Source of the DNA: Avena insularis
Lineage: Eukaryota; Streptophyta; Magnoliopsida; Poales; Poaceae
Direction: 5' to 3'
NCBI GenBank assembly: GCA_023614405.1
Contig: CM042694.1
Location: 113,954,685-114,018,684, forward strand
Length of the DNA stretch: 64,000 nt
In this document: piece after piece, positions 46,025 through 56,211 of the stretch
Numbering within the stretch: the first letter of the stretch is position 1
How the letters are laid out: the number at the start of each line of letters is the position of its first letter
Translations under genes and position numbers: made by a program
The notes under the pieces: model-generated
What the model was told of the DNA's origin: nothing
The model's input: the letters and a program-made list of their open reading frames with translations, nothing else
Database searches by the model: none

Positions 46025-46450
46025 TCAGAATCCGTTTCCGCAAAGTAATTCATACATTGGTGTCAATACTATGATATCAATCCTATTAACTCTTATATCA
46101 TCATGTCACATGTTTGTATTTTTTGAAATTACAAACAATTATTTAAGTAAATATTAATGAATAAGTAAAAATATTATTGAATTCAAATAAAAATATAATG
46201 ATTTTATTTTTTTGTATTTTTCTATTTAATATAGAATAATTAATATCTTTAAATCTGTAAATCGAAATTCAACAAATTATATGTTTAAATTGATCAGAAA
46301 AATGAGAGGAATCCAAATATGATATCCATATCAACTAATCACAAACCCTCCGTTTTTGAATTAGCTATTTGGTGGTTGCTTTAGAAAATGCCTTTTTGCG
46401 CTCGGATAATGAAAAATGCCTTTTTGGTGCGATGAAAAGGAAAACTTGCA

Positions 46451-48390
46451 TTGGATCTTTGATAAAATAGCATATTGTGAACCTAAAAATGATTTTTTTA
46501 AAAAAACATGAGCATCGGATCATGAACCTATAGTTCATATCTGACCCACTTCCTACCGATTTGGCAGGAATTTGTCTTTTTCATCAAAGGTGGACGGAAA
46601 GGTTTCGGATCCCCCTGTTGGGACATTGTCCATATAAGGTGGTATAGTATTTTTGTAAAATGTGGTGGTAGTATTTTGAATTATCCATTTGGTGGTTGCT
46701 TCACAAAACCGTCCGTTTTTTATACTCGGAAAATAGAAAATGGCTTTTTGGTGCGACGAAAAGGAAAACTTCCTCCTGCAACATTGTTCGCCATCCCATG
46801 ATGCATGTGTATGCATAATATGGGCACATTATCACAAACTATGCCTTGATTCTAGCCATAACATTGGTCATTTGACCCGAAAGCCAAGAAACCTCGAATG
46901 AGATAGGTCATTTTGTGAAGGGTTTTTTGAGACTTAATCAATATATCAAGTTTGCTATTTTTCCTTATAAATATGTCACATAATATGACACCACGCGAAG
47001 GTTTCGCATTGTTTCGATCGTTTTTGAATTTTTTATGCCCGTTTTAAACTATCGTCAAACTTTGTCGAACGGCGGACATAAAGATTCTTAGCTCGGGGCA
47101 GAGCCTCGCTAAACTTTCATTGGATCTTTGATAAAACAGCATATTGTGAACCTAAAAATGATTTTTGTAAAAAACATGAGCATCGGATCATGTACCTGTA
47201 GTTCATATCTGACCCACTTCCTACCGATTCGGCAGGAATTTGTCTTTTTCACCAAAGGTGGACGGAAAGGTTTCGGATTCCCCTATTGGGACATTGTCCA
47301 TATAAGGTGGTATAGTATTTTTGTAAAATGTGGTGGTAGTATTTTGAATTAGCCATTTGATGGTTGCTTCACAAAACCGTCCGTTTTTTATGCTCGGAAA
47401 ATGGGAAATGGCTTTTTGGTGCGACGAAAAGGAAAACTTCCTCCTGCAACATTGTTCGCCATCCCATGATACATGTGTATGCACAATATGGGCACATTAT
47501 CACAAACTATACCTTGATTCTAGCCATAACATTGGTCATTTGACCCGAAAGCCAAGAAACCTCGAATGAGATAGGTCATTTTGTGAAGGTTTCTTTGAGA
47601 TATAATCAATACACCAAGTTTGATATTTTTTCTTCTAACTATGTCACATAATATGACACCACGCGAAGGTTTCGCATTGTTTCGATCGTTTTTTAATTTT
47701 TTATGCCCGTTTTAAACTATCGTCAAACTTTGTCGAACGGCGGACATAAAGATTCTTAGCTCGGGGCAGAGCCTCGCTAAACTTTCATTGGATCTTTGAT
47801 AAAACAGCATATTGTGAACCTAAAAATGATTTTTGTAAAAAAACATGAGCATCGGATCATGTACCTGTAGTTCATATCTGACCCACTTCCTACCGATTCG
47901 GCAGGAATTTGTCTTTTTCACCAAAGGTAGACGGAAAGGTTTCGGATCCCCCTATTGTGATATTGTCCATATAAGGTGGTATAGTATTTTTGTAAAATGT
48001 GGTGGTAGTATTTTGAATTAGCCATTTGGTGGTTGCTTCACAAAACCGTCCGTTTTTTATGCTCGAAAAATAAAAAATGGCTTTTTGGTGCGACAAAAGG
48101 AAAACTTCCTCCTGCAACATTGTTCGCCATCCCATGATGCATATGTATGCACAATATGGGCACATTATCACAAACTATACCTTGATTCTAGCCATAACAT
48201 TGGTCATTTGACCCGAAAGCCAAGAAACCTCGAATGAGATAGGTCATTTTGTGAAGGTTTCTTTGAGATATAATCAATATACCAAGTTTGATATTTTTCC
48301 TTCTACTATGTCACATAATATAACACCACGCGAAGGTTTCGCATTGTTTCGATCGTTTTTGAATTTTTTATGCCCGTTTTAAACTATATA
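46451..48390. repeat. Tandem repeat, about 668-bp unit, nearly 3 copies
   Basis: Units start with TTGGATCTTTGATAAAA at 46451, 47120 and 47788 (spacings 669 and 668). The third copy ends at TTTTAAACTAT (about 48388). A partial rearranged copy precedes the first (46365-46450). Each unit contains a minus-strand frame of about 87-93 codons (46553-46816, 47221-47484, 47890-48171), kept open in all three. Confidence 0.95.
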
Positions 48391-48870
48391 TAATGTTTTA
48401 TGTTTTACTTAATTTTTATTTATAAATGTGTAATATTTGAGTGTAGATAGATAGGTCTTATTTTTCTGCAAATTTTGATATATTATTTGTATTTTTCTGA
48501 ATTAGAATGATTTAGTTATGATTTTTCAAAGTTTAATGAGATAAAATAAAAAATAGCTACACCGAGGGCAGCCGTCGGCGTATGCTACGCCGAGGGCAGC
48601 CGTCGGCGTAGCATAGAATATGCCGAGGGCAATTTTACGCCGACGGCTGCTTGGCGGGGCTGGCCTGGACGATGGCTACGCCGACGGCCCCGACGTTTGG
48701 CCGTCGGCGTAGCGACCGGCCGTCGGCGTAGCTTCCCATTCCTGTAGTGACTACCTAGAGACATGATGTGTATCACCAACAAGTTTAGAGGGTTCTTTTT
48801 AAAAAAAACACATAGAAGGTCCTGAAGGACCCAAATTCAGGTTATATTAAGATTTCACCCTCATAGCCGA

Positions 48871-50454
48871 CATAGCGCCACAAGCCACCAGGGTAGACCT
48901 GAAACAAAAACTACACCTACTATGTACATATAGGAGACCCACCATATACTCCCTTCTCCATGCCGGCCAGCATTCCGCCACCGAGAGGGGAAAGGGAGCT
49001 ATTGGGGGGAACTTTCTCGACTCTCAAACACGCCATGGAGGAGCAAAGCGAGAGGCTTCGGGCAACTTACCCCTTCCACATGCTAAATTCTTCGAGAGGT
49101 TTCTCCGTGTCGGCCCATTGAAGTTGAAGTTACATGTCTCTATTGTCCCCCTCCATAGCAGACTGGAAGCCCATAATTGAGGAATTTGCCGACGACATAG
49201 GAGTGTGTATAAGAGCATCTCCTCCGGTGCCCCAAATAGTCCTTCCCATAGGTGAATTGGGGCGCCAAGCATGAAATCGGTGCCCATCCATGGAGCCAAC
49301 AGTGGCATATTTGTCCAATGTCTATGTTGCTAAACAAGTCAAGAGTTGATGTTGGAACTTGGATGCAAACATTATTCCCATGTGGCTAAGTACAACATTG
49401 TGCAAAGAGTTGACATTAACTTAGACCTGGCTAACCCATGCAAGAGTACGGGGGTTATCTGTCGCTACATGCATGACACATGATTTTTCTACATAGTACG
49501 CCGGAGAGGGTAGGTATAGCTGCTGGACGCATACATCCACAGTCCAAAGTCTGTACTGACTTCGAAGGTATTAAATTTTTGTTGGCATGAAGAAGTAACT
49601 ACAAGTAGACTTTAGCGGCGGAATGTGCGTAGCTATTTTGTCTATGATAAATAAATAATTTTCGGTGCATCGTCATCCCTGAAAGTGCGAGCTAGTATGT
49701 ACACCAAGTCACCATATCATAACTAATCCGTACTGTTTCAAGTCCAAAGTGCTCTTGCGTTCATGGTCGCCGTCAGCCGCCCGTCACTCCCTAGTCCGTA
49801 CGTACTACCGGCCAAGCTGAACTCTAGGCTGCATCTTCGTGTACGAGAGAAGCTTCCGTGCGGTACGACATATAGTATATAGTCAGAGGATCTTGGGTGG
49901 CGTACAGTAGCGTCCAATTTAGCTGAGACCAACATCGCAGACTACAAGCGCGAAAGCTACGTTTGAAAGTAAAATCCAAGTTGCCAGAAGAAAATCTTTT
50001 AGAAAAAATGAATATTGGTTGCGCCCACATCACCACGGTAATGTCTATCTTACTCCGTGATTTGCTGCGTGGAGTATCGCAGTATAATATTCTTACTAAG
50101 ATACTCCACAAAGAACTTGCAAAGAGTTGACTTATCAGTGATCCATAGCATGAAGCCTCTCATTAGTTGACATGGATCAATTATCTATAATTGTTCTATC
50201 GCGATAGAACATATATACCCGTGCATCTTCTCCAACTCCAAGGTTTACAAAAGTCCATTGAGTTGGTGATGGGGACTAGCATTCCAAGATGGCTAGCTAT
50301 AAATACAAAACCATGTACAGAGTTTGACATTTGTCGGGCTTTGCACAGGATCTACGGTGGTTGTCGCCACATGTAACAGAGTGACATGATTTTCTGCGAA
50401 TCCTCAATTCCTGAGCTAGGGGGAAAGCAGCAGGGTGCATGCTCCCCTATGGCA
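48871..50454. other. Right-arm intergenic DNA with a local direct duplication
   Basis: No gene. 49310-49500 and 50105-50400 are diverged direct copies: both carry GCAAAGAGTTGAC, then ACATT.., GGGTTATCTGTCGC- or GTGGTTGTCGCCAC-type sequence, then GACATGATTTTCT. Parts match the left arm as listed for the palindrome. Confidence 0.6.
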
Positions 50455-52459
50455 TCTATCTATTATATACTAAAAGCAATATACGTATGTGGAATAAAGC
50501 CACCACGTTAATCCACATCATCTAAATTATTATGATCGTTGGATCTAAAATTTGTGGTTTAGATTAACAAGATATTAGCAGTAACGTAACTGTTTAATCT
50601 GTTTAACAAGTTCAACCTTGACACGTTAAACATAGGAGGACGTACACAAGAATTGATCCGTTCAAGATTTTTTTTTTTGCAAGGGCATGCCGATGTATCC
50701 TGGCAGCCTCCAAAGAAACAAAAAAAAATTGGGGCATGCTCGGACGTATATTTACAGGACTCTAACAAAAAAAACGATTTTTGTTGGCATGTTTGGACGT
50801 ATCCCCAAACACTGTTAATAAAGGAGTCCTGACCATATACGTGTAATTCTCGGACATGGATAGGGAAAACCTCTTCAAATTATGATCGGTACAGGGAGCA
50901 TGCATTGGTGATTTTGACAACCTGTTACACGTGGATGTTTTCAAAAGAATTACACATAGACTTCTCCAACAGAATTACACACACGTACCCGTGGCAAGCA
51001 GATGCTAAAAAACAGACCTAAATTGGATTATAGCAAAAATGAATGAACATGGAGTAGGAAAAAAATCGACAATAGACTATATTATTTTCTAGACTACAAG
51101 TAGTGAATTATATATTTTCACAAAAGTAAAGTAGTTAACTAGATAAAGTATTTCCATAATTTCATTATTTTTATAAAATTCACTCTTCAAGTGAGAATGC
51201 ACGTATTATTTTATTAACAATAATCTAACTTATTAATCTATTAAAAATATTCGATAGATAAAAATCTAAAATGAAGGTGTACAAAAAATTCCCAATATTA
51301 AAGCTTGGTCACGGTCCATCGAAAAAAGAATTCTTTCATCGCATCCTATTTTCCTCCATTTCAGCATGACGAATACACACAAAATTAAATATCCAGTGAT
51401 TAGACTAGCATTGTGAGTTTTCGAAGACATCAGAGACACCCACCTAGAAATGGGACAGTAAGATCTTTGAGCGTACAATGTCCATAGCCACCTCTCCCAG
51501 AAAAGCATCAGGGCAAAGCTTATTTCATAGATAAAAAGATGAAAACAATTATACTGAATAAAAACTAAAGCTCGATCTTGACTCCTATATTCTTTCTTTT
51601 CACCATTGACGAATAGACGCGTTATTAGATCTCTATAGTTTAGAGTAACCTTGTGAGTTTTCGAAGCCGTCAGAGACATCCAGTTAGAAATGGGACTATA
51701 ATATCTTTGAGCGCAAAATTTCCATAGCCACATTTCTCACAAAGTCATTTGGGAGAAGCTACATGTAGCTAGAAGAGTGCACATGCACTTAGGGTGGATT
51801 TATTAACCTTATAATTAGCCTGAATTTAGTATATGTCCCTCTCGCATAAAATTAGTATATGGACTACCTTTCACCAATATCCTATGTAGGCCACAAGTAC
51901 TGCTCTCAGCTCAGTCTTAGTCCATCTCCTTTGGAAAGGTATGGCACCATATTGTTGTCCATCCTTGAACAAACGCAAAAAAAAAGGAAATATAAGAGAA
52001 CATGATCAATGAGAATCAATGGTTTAATGGATAAAATCACATCATGCATGTCACTATATCAAATTTGTGACAAATTAGTTATAAAACTATGAGAATATGT
52101 GCCGGCATATTCACGTGACTACGCCAAACATATACATTGGGTAAGGTTGCAGAACCACTGAACCGAAGAGTGGGGAATAATAGGTAGGAAGTAAAGTAAA
52201 TAAAATCACCACCGCTTTATGTTACAAAATGGTGACACGACATTTTTGAAAATATTGCAATTAATATTATACAACAAACTAAATTTGTTCTAAATATTTT
52301 TTTCAATAGGTATTGTTTTACTTAATATGAGAAATTTTTGTGGTCATAGAACCATGTAGTTTAGAATTCCAAGTATCTCAGGAAACATAAACTTATTCCA
52401 TAGGCATATCCAATATGATAAAGATGTTTCACTCGCAAATGCGAGGGCCCTCTTGCTAG
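50455..52459 (+). mobile_element. Putative Helitron, 2005 bp, non-autonomous
   Basis: 5' end TCTATCTATTATATAC directly after an A (50454). 3' end has a short hairpin CTCGC-AAAT-GCGAG at 52432-52445, ten bases of spacer, then CTAG at 52456-52459 followed by T. TC start, hairpin near the 3' CTRR end and insertion between A and T are the Helitron signature. No Rep/helicase is present. The interior holds a duplicated coding-like fragment. Confidence 0.65.
51266..51740 (-). pseudogene. Internally duplicated ORF fragment in the Helitron
   Basis: A minus-strand frame of 155 codons (51733-51266) containing two related segments: WLWKFCAQRYYSPISNWMSL with TASKTHK, and WLWTLYAQRSYCPISRWVSL with MSSKTHN. 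The DNA unit is about 240 bp, repeated directly near 51411 and 51651. I do not recognise the protein. Aromatic-rich repeats may be a captured host exon duplicated within the element. Confidence 0.45.
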
Positions 52460-53321
52460 TGGTACATAAAGAAGACATTTGGAATCAAGGTGGTTTAAAT
52501 AGGATGTCACTAGAAAATTACCGTTGTCGTCCCCATATTTCAGGATTACCATCCCCAAGCTTCAATCACACTTCCGCCCTTGCATACCACGGAGGTCAAG
52601 ATGGGAATGGCACTGGCGGGTTCACCCGGATCCTATCTTGGTGCGGAGGGTACTCCAACAATCGAAGCATAAGTGTATGCATGGATAATGTCGCACATCA
52701 TCATCTCGCTTGTCCAAAGTCCGAACTACTCCGTAGATATGTATCGTCTATTCGTCTGTTGGCATCAACAAGTAACAATCTGATGCCCTGGCTTGCAAGC
52801 GACACTAGACTAGAGAGCATACATTGTATAAGGGTGGTGAAAGTGAAATCGAGGGGTTAATTTATCAGGAGTAGCATCAGGCACGAGCATAATAAGTTTC
52901 TTTTCTTACCACGCGCGCATGCAAAGAGCTGCCTCTAGCAAGCTACCCGTACATGAACATGATGCAATAATGAAGAACTTGTCTCGGCGCCCGCCGGCTG
53001 CTAAATGGACTATTAATTAACGTATCGTCATCGGTAACCTAGTACCCGATCTTTATGTCCTCCTTCGAGAGGTTGGACGTCATAGCTTAACTCTAACTTA
53101 CAGCTAGGGTCAACAATTTGCAAGGCCCTTAATTACAATGCTTGTTCTACACAATTCATCAGAATTCTGATCATGTTCAGTAGTAATAAAAATGTTACGC
53201 GGTAGTCAGAGTATAAGTTACACGGTACTACAGCTATCAACTTGACTTGTTCGTTCACGTAATTTACTCACCTGGTCACATGCAGACAAATTGAGGCCAA
53301 CAACTCACATGTAGTCAGTGA
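52460..53321. other. Right-arm intergenic DNA
   Basis: 52650-53010 mirrors 39000-39345; 53100-53150 mirrors 38850-38900; 53200-53321 mirrors 38020-38110. An open frame at 52453-52860 has no recognisable domain. Confidence 0.6.
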
Positions 53322-54544
53322 GATATTGTTGCTGCCCCCCTCGCGTCGCCCCCTCCTGGCGACCGAGGGGGCCAAACCCTAACCCCGCCGCCACCTCCTC
53401 CCCCTCCATCCTTCTCCCTCCTCGTCGCCCCCGGATGGCCGCCGGCCTAAGTGCGCGGTGCCGATGATGGGGGCGGCGGGGATCTGGCCTCCCGGCCCTA
53501 GCGCGGCGGTAGGGAGGAGAACGCCGGCGCTGGATGGGCCCCCCCTCGCCATCGACGTCTTCGGGGCTCCGGCGGCGGTGGCTTCGTGGGAGCTTGGATC
53601 TGGAGGCGATGGCCTCTACCGGTGTGGAGAGGGTGGTGATCTGGTGGAGGAGGTGCCGACAATGGGATTCCGTTTGGAAGACCTAGATCGGCTCTCTATC
53701 CCTAATTGCCTGCTCAATCCGTTCTCCGGGAACCGGCCAGCGGTGTGGGGATCGCTAAGTCGGATCTAATAAAGGAGGTGGTCCTTTGGTTTCTTTCACA
53801 CGAAGACGAAGATCTGCTTGATGTCTGCCCTCGTTGATCTGGTCTGGAGAGGCGGGTTCCGGAAGGCTCCGCCGGCAAACTCTCATGGGCGTATCATGCC
53901 TGGAGATTGCTGGATCGGAAGGTATTCGGTCGTGCGCACCTTGTTTTTCTAGCCGTTTGGTTTCAGTGGGAGCGTTGCGAAGCTCTGTTGTTTATTCCCA
54001 CCAAGTGCCATTCTTTAGGTCATGGTGAAGTCAGATGCGGAGAATGTATGAGGGTAGCGATGGTGATTTTAGTTCTTGTGGCGACGGAGAACTGGCTGCG
54101 TGATCTGGGACTCGTTGCAGCGACTGCTAGTGCGTGAAGTCAACATAGGGGGAGTTCCCAGTCTTACCTTGCAGGGTGAAAATCCAAGGTCTGGCCTTAA
54201 CTGGTTGTGCCTGGCAATGACCTTGTTGAAGGCATTGTTTTCTGAGCGAGAACTTTCTCCAGGGTGAAAACCTATGATCTTTGATCGGGCAACGACGGCG
54301 TTTGGGCATTGTTTCCTTCTTGAAGACGTTGTTATTGGAGTGGAGGACTACTGGTGTTGTTCATATGGTGTTAGTGTCATTGTTTTGAGGATTAGTTCTC
54401 TGTAGCGGGACTTTTCTTTTTTGTAATTCTTTTTTCTTTTTTCTGGGTTGTGTGCATCCGTAGGGCCGCTAGGGCATGCGTTGTTGCAGAGGCTGGGTGT
54501 AATTGGTATTCCTGTGATATTAATATATACTCTTTTCTAAAAAA
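53322..54544 (+). mobile_element. LINE-like non-autonomous retroposon with TSD
   Basis: GC-rich 5' region (GCCCCCTCGCGTCGCCCCC-type start) and a 3' end GTGATATTAATATATACTC, TTTTCT, then an A-run at 54539-54545. It is flanked by ACATGTAGTCAGTGA (53307-53321) and ACATGTTGTCAGTGA (54545-54559), a 15-bp target duplication with one mismatch. The interior has two copies of a GGGTGAAAACC...GATC block (near 54176 and 54262), shared with 34412-35818. No reverse transcriptase, so mobilised in trans. Confidence 0.8.
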
Positions 54545-54793
54545 ACATGTTGTCAGTGATGTTGCCACATGAATTCTCGGGCTCTCCGCCGTCCATACGG
54601 AACCATGATGAAAGCTTGGTCTGTGGAGAACTAAACGACGGCTTGCCCGGGGAGCACTTTGGACTTGGATTTCTACATATTATAGTACTCCGTATATGAT
54701 ATCGTACGTGCTCGTAAATTATAATGCATTGCTATTATGCATTTATTATTGAAATGGAGATGAAATCCCCGGTCTCTGCATAAAAAAGATGCA

Positions 54794-56211
54794 TGATGTC
54801 TACGCACTTCTATTCTTGTAGACAGTTGTTGGGCCTCCAAGTGCAGAGGTTTGTAGAACAGCAGCAAGTTTTCCCTTAAGTGGATCACCCAAGGTTTATC
54901 GAACTCAGGGAGGAAGTGGTCAAAGGTATCCCCTCTCAAGCAACCCTGCAATCAATATACAAGAAGTCTCTTGTGTCCCCAACACACCCAATACACTTGT
55001 CAGGTGTATAGGTGCACTAGTTCGGCGAAGAGATAGTGAAATACAAGTGGTATAGATAATTATAAGTGGTAACGGTGATAGAAGATAGCTTGATGGCGTG
55101 GAAGAGACTAAAGGCAAACTGAAATAAAGATGGAAGCAAACAAACATGTAACATATCTAATAGCAAATGGTGTTTCCGTGCTTAGAAACAAGGCCTAGGG
55201 ATCATACTTTCACTAGTGAACACTCTCATATAGATATATTCTTATTTATGATACTACGCTGAACTACTCTCCGGTTGGACACTCTAATCGATGATAGGGC
55301 TATAACAACACACCTCAAAGTTCATCTTTCCCATCTAGAAAACCCCACACTGTCACCTTGAGTACTAGATGAGTCCAACAAACACCACAATTTCATAAAG
55401 ACATCCAACTCTAAATTTAACTCATAACAAGTATTTGTAATCTCTAGCCTAAGTGCCACCATGGTGTGCACACTGTCACTTTCACACACATGGGGAGAGC
55501 AGAGATCTATTAAAGCACTTGAGTAGCAAGGTAGATCTATAGATTACAAGCTCATGATCTCAATAAGATCATGCATAGAGAGAGATGAACACATAGCTAC
55601 CGATAGAACCCTTAGCCTCGAGAGAGAACTACTCCCTCCTCATCATGGGAATCAGCAATGGTGATGGAGATGGTGGTGGAGATCGATGGAGATGGCTCCG
55701 GGGGCACTTCCCCGTCCCGGCAGGGTGCCAGAACAGAGACTTTCTGTCCCCTGAATCTCCCCTTCGGTGGCGGTGGCGCGGCGGAACTTTTCGTGGATTT
55801 CTGATTGATTCTTTAGGGTTTTGGTATCGGGAGGCTTCTTATAGGCCAGAGGGCAAGGTCGGTGGGTGGCCAGGGGGGCCACACCATGCCCTGGCGCGGC
55901 CTAGGTGGACCCGCGCCTAGGGGTGGTGTGGCCACCCAGTGGCCCCCCTCCGGCTCTCCTTCTGGCTCCATGAGTCTTCCGAGGAAATAGTAACTTTGGC
56001 TTTTGTCCCGTCCAATTCCGAGAATATTCATTTTCTGACTTCCTGGAACCAAAAACAGCAGAAAATAGGCAACTGACACTGTGGCATCTTGTTAATAGGT
56101 TAGTCCAAGAAATCATATGAAAAGTACTCCAAAGTTGGAACACAACACAAGAAAGTAGATAAAACCAAGCATGGAACATCAAAAATTATAGATACATTTG
56201 CAATGTATCAA
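54794..56211 (-). repeat. 3' LTR of the Gypsy-type element, 1418 bp
   Basis: On the plus strand it starts TGATGTCTACGCAC and ends GCAATGTATCA. Full-length compared with its partner LTR. Confidence 0.95.

Larger units (their letters stand above)
45657..48749. mobile_element. CACTA element, 3093 bp, TSD ACT, non-autonomous
   Basis: Ends CACTACAGGA and TCCTGTAGTG, flanked by ACT (45654-45656 and 48750-48752). Subterminal arrays of TACGCCGA-GGGC and CCGTCGGCGTA motifs occupy about 45675-45800 and 48555-48735. The left arm shows an uninterrupted equivalent at about 41255-41275. No transposase ORF; most of the interior is a 668-bp tandem repeat and a 5S-like module. Confidence 0.95.

Noticed and set aside
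46451..48390. CRISPR-like array
   Set aside because: Units are about 668 bp with no spacers, and the sequence is a plant nuclear transposon; these are ordinary tandem repeats.
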